DNA of 64,000 nucleotides from Deltaproteobacteria bacterium (lineage in GTDB: Bacteria; Desulfobacterota; Desulfobacteria; Desulfobacterales; ETH-SRB1). Within the stretch, counting starts at the first letter, position 1. Every line of letters starts with the position of its first letter. Below, piece by piece: positions 59,958-64,000 of this stretch. The stretch is from contig JAJSZT010000010.1 of assembly GCA_030272815.1 (NCBI GenBank), positions 1-64,000 of the forward strand, read 5' to 3'. The position numbers and the translations under genes are program-made. Under the pieces are notes generated by a model. The model saw only the letters and a program-made list of their open reading frames with translations. It was not told the DNA's origin and made no database searches.

Positions 59958-60049
59958 ATTATAAACTATCCAATTTTAATACGTTACCGTGTTATTTTTT
60001 ACCGAGCCCTAAGTTGAGCAAGTTTGTTTCTAACATAAGGAGGATCTAA

Positions 60050-60595
60050 ATGAAACAGAGAAAGAAGTTTTCAACTTTTTGTGTAATTTTCTTTGGTGTA
60101 GTTGCTTTGTTCCTATGTGGTAATGGCTCAGGCATCTGCCAGGGATGGACTGACCTGACAATACGCCTTCTTCCGGATTCTTCTTTTGCAATTGTTGAAT
60201 CAGGCGGGGCGGGAAAGAGGCTGCGCCACTGTCCCCATCACGATTTGAACGGTAATCTCGATGAAGAGCAATTGATATACGTGCTTGGAACCCTGGAGAG
60301 GGAAACGTGGCTTGATCTAAAGAACAGTAATGCTGCAAAAAAACATCTGGAGAATCACTACGACAAGTTCATAACAAAGATCATGAAAAAGGGATTGCAG
60401 GGAACTGTTGACATCAACAGGGCAGGGCTCACCGAACTTGTAATTCTTCCAAATATCGGACCGGTAATTGCTGTAAAGATCGTGGAATATAGAAATATGC
60501 ATGGCCTGTTTGAATCCATTGAAGATATAAAAAAAGTGGAAGGGATCGGCAGCGGCACTTTTAACGCTGTTCGACATTATATAAGCACTCATTAA
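60050..60595 (+). CDS. ComEA-like helix-hairpin-helix protein
   Basis: A 181-residue exported protein. The N-terminus MKQRKKFSTFCVIFFGVVALFLCGNGSG is a signal peptide or membrane anchor, with AAGGAGG before the ATG. A middle part of about 80 residues is unassigned. The C-terminal 60 residues are a tandem helix-hairpin-helix domain of the ComEA type: VDINRAGLTELVILPNIGPVIAVKIVEYR, then FESIEDIKKVEGIGSGTF. Such domains bind DNA without sequence preference; ComEA takes part in DNA uptake. No other competence gene is near, so a role in uptake is only possible. Its last 4 bases overlap the end of the convergent antitoxin gene. Confidence 0.8.
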   Translation: MKQRKKFSTFCVIFFGVVALFLCGNGSGICQGWTDLTIRLLPDSSFAIVESGGAGKRLRHCPHHDLNGNLDEEQLIYVLGTLERETWLDLKNSNAAKKHLENHYDKFITKIMKKGLQGTVDINRAGLTELVILPNIGPVIAVKIVEYRNMHGLFESIEDIKKVEGIGSGTFNAVRHYISTH

Positions 60596-60834
60596 AAGAA
60601 TCGAATCCCGTGCTTTGCTCGAATTTTGGCGAAAACTTCTTCACCGGGGACCAGCTTAGCTTTGCCTTCCTCAATTTGGGACACGCGACCTTCCGCTTCC
60701 TCTGCCCAAAGGCGATCTATTTCCTCATCGACTGGAAGGTTGAGGCTCGTAAGAAGCTTCTTAACCAAGTTTATACGGACGTCCGCCGGAAGGGATAGGG
60801 CTTCTTCAACAACTCTGCCATTTGTTGTCGCCAT
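60592..60834 (-). CDS. Addiction-module antitoxin (orphan)
   Basis: An 80-residue protein of the addiction module protein family (unstable antitoxin, TIGR02574 type). It shows VVEEALSLPADVRINLVKKLLTSL, then DRLWAEEAEGRVSQIEEGKAKLVPGEEVFAKIRAK. AGGAGG precedes the ATG at 60832-60834. Normally a RelE/ParE toxin gene follows directly. Here the next DNA downstream is the convergent ComEA-like gene, overlapping by 4 bases, so no toxin partner is present. It may be a leftover or act in trans on another toxin. Confidence 0.85.
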   Translation of the reverse strand: MATTNGRVVEEALSLPADVRINLVKKLLTSLNLPVDEEIDRLWAEEAEGRVSQIEEGKAKLVPGEEVFAKIRAKHGIRFF

Positions 60835-61137
60835 AGTATTCCTCCTTTACTGAACTATTTAAACATACATCATAAGGTAAGGCAATAATGATTCATAAAA
60901 GCAGAAACCAGTTATTGATTCTGACTATTCCCACAGATTTCATGATTGTTGACCAAAAATTAGCAAAAAAGCAGTTTTTTCTAACTGTATATTTCAACAA
61001 TTTGGATATTAAACAGAAAACCGGATAACCCCATTAAAGGCTATTTAGCCAGACATTTTGAAGTTCAGATACCTTGCCAACTGCGCAAATCATGAATCAG
61101 ACAATTCTCTTGCGGATTGTATTTGCATATCACAATT
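60835..61137. other. Intergenic region between the antitoxin gene and trkA
   Basis: About 300 AT-rich bases with no ORF worth calling and no strong repeat. It holds the antitoxin promoter and the 3' end of the trk operon. No clear terminator is seen. Confidence 0.4.
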
Positions 61138-61788
61138 TCATTGCACTCCCAGCGCATTCTTAAGCTCGTCAATGGCTGTTTCTTTAAGGATAAAGACCAA
61201 TTCGTCATCCTTATGAATCTCGACATCACCCTTGGGAATAAGGAAGTCTTTCTGGCGATAGATGGCAAAAAGCAAGGCATCTTTAGGGAAAGCAAGATCT
61301 ACAATCTTTTTTTTGTGAAGGGTTTCACTGGCTAAAAAATGATAGAACCGCGCTTTTCTGGGCACCATATTAACGAGTTCCAACAGATCCAGCCCCCGCG
61401 TAAGGTAACTGGCCTGAACACTGGCAGTTACCGACGGCGTGATGATATTGTCAAATCCCAGTTTTTTGCTGATCGGGATAAAGTCAGGCCTGGTTATCTT
61501 AATCAAGGTTTTGATATCGGCGAATGTTCTGGCCATTAATCCAATGATGATATTGTTTTGATCATTACCCGTCAGAGCTATTATGACGTCTGCTTCATCT
61601 ACCTGGGCCTTCTTCAGTGTTTCCGGGTCTGAACCATCGCCATTTATTACTGTACAATCGAGTTCGTCTGCCAGCATCTCGGCTATATCCTTATCATTTT
61701 CAATAAGGATTACCTCATCTTTCCATTCAATAAGGCGTTTTACCACCATAATACCTATGTTGCCGGCGCCAATAACAATTGCCCTCAT
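61138..61788 (-). CDS. trkA: Trk potassium uptake regulator TrkA
   Basis: A 216-residue peripheral membrane protein with one TrkA-N and one TrkA-C domain (half the length of two-domain TrkA). The NAD-binding Rossmann fold starts MRAIVIGAGNIGIMVVKRL and continues LDCTVINGDGSDPETL and ADVIIALTGNDQNNIIIGL. The C-terminal RCK domain, from about residue 140, ends VEIHKDDELVFILKETAIDEL. It gates the TrkH channel in response to nucleotides. Its ATG overlaps the trkH stop by one base (TAATG), with GGAGG just upstream inside trkH, so the two are co-translated. Confidence 0.93.
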   Translation of the reverse strand: MRAIVIGAGNIGIMVVKRLIEWKDEVILIENDKDIAEMLADELDCTVINGDGSDPETLKKAQVDEADVIIALTGNDQNNIIIGLMARTFADIKTLIKITRPDFIPISKKLGFDNIITPSVTASVQASYLTRGLDLLELVNMVPRKARFYHFLASETLHKKKIVDLAFPKDALLFAIYRQKDFLIPKGDVEIHKDDELVFILKETAIDELKNALGVQ

Positions 61789-63221
61789 TACATCCTCCGT
61801 TTCACCCAGGTGCGGGGATAGATAAGAATAAGAAAAGGAAATATTTCAAGCCGTCCCATCCACATATCAAAGAAAAGAATCATTTTCAAATGTTCGGAAA
61901 GATCCGGGCCGCAAATGCCCGTGGAAAGACCTACTGTTCCGGTAGCTGAAACCACCTCAAAAAGCGAATCCAGAAAATTATAACCAGCCGCTACAAAGAA
62001 GGTCGCCGAGATAAATACTGTTAAGAAAAATAAAGTGATGGATACAATGGCTGCTTCAATATCTTCACGGCTTAAAGCAATATTATTGACCCGCAAATGC
62101 GTAATCACTTCTTTGGGCTGAAGAATACGGATAACCAGGATATGTAAAAGCTTTATAAATATAAGCAGCCGATAGATTTTTATCCCCCCGGCTGTTGAGC
62201 CGATAGAACCGCCTATAGACATGGAAAATATAGCGGAAAGCTTTGAAAGCGCTGGGGCCTGAGCAAAATCCATGGTAGAGAATCCGCTTGTAGATTGGGC
62301 TGACACGGTCTGGAAAAAGGATTTATAGATTGCTTCTTTCCACGTATAGATTTCAATCATGCCCAGGAAAAAAATAAACATGAGAACTGCAATGCAAAGG
62401 ATAAGGACACGCCACTGTGTATCCTTGAATACGTTTAAATGGACTTTATTGAGCGGATGAAACATGTTTAGATTGGTGGCACCAATGACCATAAATAGAG
62501 AACAAAAGATTATGGCCGCAGACGAAAAGGCAGAAAAGCTTTGTTTTTCAGTAGCAAATCCGCCCGTAGATATGGTTGCCATTGCCTGACAGATCGCCTG
62601 AAATATATCCATCCCACTCAAATAAAAAGCCAGCATACAGGCAGCCGTAATAATAGCGTAGGCCCGCCATAGTATCTTTGTTGCTTTGATGGCGCTGGGA
62701 GAAACCCTGGTTTCCCCTATGGATACTGTAAATAGTCGACAAGCTGTTGTCCCCGGCCCTATAAGTACTGAAATAGTCAATACTACAATGCTAAGGCCGC
62801 CAATCCACTGCACGAATGATCGCGTAAAGAGCATGGTCCGCGACAAACTCTCTATGGGCAGAGTACTGAGTCCGGTGGTTGTGGCAGCGGACATAGCTTC
62901 AAACAAGGCATCCAGGAAGGGAAGACCGGCAAACGTCCAGACCGTGGCCATTATTAAGGATAAAATAAAATAGATAAAACTGGCTAATACCAGTGCTTCC
63001 TTAATGTCCAGGTCAACTTCGGGGAGTTTTTTATCCCCGAAATAGCCAATGGTAAATATAAAAGGGGTTAATATGATATATATAACGGTTAGAGAGAATT
63101 CCTGATAGATAACAGAAACAGCTATCGGCGCCAGTTGCAGGACTGCCAGGATAATCAGTATCTTGCTTAGATACTTGGCCACTGCATGGTACCTTATGGG
63201 TCTGATTAAAAAATCGCGCAT
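61788..63221 (-). CDS. trkH: Trk potassium uptake channel TrkH
   Basis: A 477-residue membrane protein of normal TrkH length. The four pore loops are visible with their filter motifs: MSAATTTGLSTLP, MATISTGGFATEK, VSAQSTSGFSTMD and VSATGTVGLSTGI, each with the central Gly for potassium. It imports potassium across the inner membrane with TrkA. It starts at ATG 63219-63221. A 106-bp inverted-repeat element lies 54 bases upstream, between this gene and queH, so the trk operon probably has its own promoter downstream of that element. Confidence 0.95.
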   Translation of the reverse strand: MRDFLIRPIRYHAVAKYLSKILIILAVLQLAPIAVSVIYQEFSLTVIYIILTPFIFTIGYFGDKKLPEVDLDIKEALVLASFIYFILSLIMATVWTFAGLPFLDALFEAMSAATTTGLSTLPIESLSRTMLFTRSFVQWIGGLSIVVLTISVLIGPGTTACRLFTVSIGETRVSPSAIKATKILWRAYAIITAACMLAFYLSGMDIFQAICQAMATISTGGFATEKQSFSAFSSAAIIFCSLFMVIGATNLNMFHPLNKVHLNVFKDTQWRVLILCIAVLMFIFFLGMIEIYTWKEAIYKSFFQTVSAQSTSGFSTMDFAQAPALSKLSAIFSMSIGGSIGSTAGGIKIYRLLIFIKLLHILVIRILQPKEVITHLRVNNIALSREDIEAAIVSITLFFLTVFISATFFVAAGYNFLDSLFEVVSATGTVGLSTGICGPDLSEHLKMILFFDMWMGRLEIFPFLILIYPRTWVKRRM

Positions 63222-63274
63222 TGCTTACCAGGTTTGTCATTGATTTCAAGTTTCAAGCCCTGAACCTGAGTAGC

Positions 63275-63380
63275 TATAGACTTTCAGATAATTAATTTCA
63301 CAAGGCCAGAAGGAGAAAGGCGTATTAGTTATACGTCGACGACTGATAACGCAGTGAAATTATTTATCTGAAAGTCTATA
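63275..63380. repeat. 106-bp inverted-repeat element, copy B
   Basis: It begins tatagactttcagataatt and ends with the inverse, in opposite orientation to copy A at 48237-48342; the two are about 95% identical by eye. Its right end carries the stop codon of queH (TAG at 63376-63378 on the minus strand), so it inserted at, or replaced, the very end of that gene. Confidence 0.85.
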
Positions 63381-63903
63381 CAAAATATCTTTCTTTTTCG
63401 CTGTAAATGCAGCCGCAATATTGCTGGCGATACAATTCAAGGCGTTTGGATTCTTTTATGCCTTCTTTCCAGCCGGAACGAAAGTCCTGGTAGTAAAATG
63501 GAATGCCAACGGATTTGCCAATAGATTCTCCTATTGATTTTAGCATATCATGCTTCTGGAATTTGCTGTACAAAAGAGTAGAAGAGAAACAATCAAATTT
63601 TCCGCGCTTTGCTGTCAGAGCTGTGGACCTCAGCCGGTCGTGATAGCAGTATAAGCAGCGATTTGATTCTCTGAAAACCGTGTTTTGAATAAACCCTTCC
63701 AGATCATAGCCTTCCTGGTAAATGACTTTTAGATTAGTAATATTTGCATAGTGTTCAAGGGATTCCTGCCTTTTCAGACACTCAGTGTAGGGATGTATAT
63801 TATGTCTGTAAAAAAAACCCATTACATTATAGCCGTCGTTGCGTAGAGTTTTTACAGGGTATATTGAGCATGGTGCGCAGCATATGTGCAGCAGAATTTT
63901 CAA
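63376..63903 (-). CDS. queH: Epoxyqueuosine reductase QueH
   Basis: A 175-residue protein starting with TTG at 63901-63903, three bases into the end of the upstream gene, with GGAGAAAG ahead. It has the four QueH Cys clusters: [11 protein letters not shown] near the N-terminus, [11 protein letters not shown] near residue 85, and [13 protein letters not shown] at the C-terminus. It reduces epoxyqueuosine to queuosine in tRNA using an iron-sulfur cluster, replacing QueG. The stop codon comes from an inverted-repeat element, so the natural C-terminus may have been slightly longer. Confidence 0.92.
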   Translation of the reverse strand: MKILLHICCAPCSIYPVKTLRNDGYNVMGFFYRHNIHPYTECLKRQESLEHYANITNLKVIYQEGYDLEGFIQNTVFRESNRCLYCYHDRLRSTALTAKRGKFDCFSSTLLYSKFQKHDMLKSIGESIGKSVGIPFYYQDFRSGWKEGIKESKRLELYRQQYCGCIYSEKERYFV

Positions 63904-64000
63904 TTTCTTTCTCCAAAAATTGCGGTTCCAATGCGGACAAGGGTTGCTCCTTCCTTTATTGCGACTTCAAAATCACCTGTCATACCCATGGATAATTCCT
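63900..64000 (-). CDS. yggS: YggS/PLPBP-family pyridoxal-phosphate homeostasis protein, 3' end
   Basis: Only the last 32 codons are in the window. They read [17 protein letters not shown] and [15 protein letters not shown], the highly conserved C-terminus of the YggS/PLPBP family (PLP-binding, homeostasis of vitamin B6 and amino acids). The TGA at 63900-63902 overlaps the TTG start of queH, so the two are co-translated. Confidence 0.9.
   Translation of the reverse strand, partial: ELSMGMTGDFEVAIKEGATLVRIGTAIFGERN

Overview
The window reads as chromosomal DNA of an anaerobic, sulfate-reducer-like Desulfobacterota bacterium. This is an inference from gene content (recBD, tandem Hsp70s with DUF2760, a NifX-type permease, trkAH, queH), from the habit of TTG starts behind strong AGGAGG sites, and from many small palindromic repeats between genes. 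The flanks are AT-rich. The block from about 9.3 to 48.2 kb is visibly GC-rich and looks like an acquired island.

Left flank (1-8.3 kb): the 3' part of recB and all of recD, separated by a MITE-like repeat. Then, on the minus strand, a small TA-like protein, a hicB antitoxin broken by a stop codon, and pgi. About 1.1 kb of repeats follows, holding a dead GxxExxY gene. A DUF2760 membrane protein closes the flank.

Island (about 9.15-49.2 kb): one apparent transcription unit on the plus strand. A variant GEMM-type (cyclic dinucleotide) riboswitch overlaps an intrinsic terminator and leads into an uninterrupted 32.4-kb gene. It encodes a 10,796-residue LEPR-XLL protein: a basic N-terminus with the LEPR-XLL signal, some 5,200 residues of solenoid-like repeats, Calx-beta-like and RTX-like repeats, four repeats that start EKAINA, a GFWKNN domain and a C-terminal HExxHxxGxxH peptidase. 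Next come a DUF3467 protein, a GAF-TM-HlyD protein, a PqqD-M50-HlyD membrane protein, a SecA-like ATPase that stops before the two-helix finger, and a small HlyD-type periplasmic adaptor. I propose that these genes form a dedicated export and anchoring system for the giant protein, switched by a second messenger. This is the most interesting system in the window.

Right flank (49.4-64 kb): two Hsp70-family genes, probably the original neighbours of the DUF2760 gene, now separated from it by the island. Then a NifX-domain permease and a second half-permease, a HUH (Y1) transposase-like protein that lacks the usual catalytic-Tyr helix, a small unknown protein, a decayed HTH antitoxin, an M48-TPR membrane protease, a ComEA-like HhH protein, an orphan addiction-module antitoxin, the trkH-trkA potassium uptake operon, queH and the end of a yggS-like gene. 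Repeat families recur through the window: a 106-bp inverted-repeat element (2 copies), a GACAGGAT element (3), a CCGCAGAG element (2) and a GAACATCGAACGTCC repeat (in Hsp70-2 coding sequence and at 55.9 kb).
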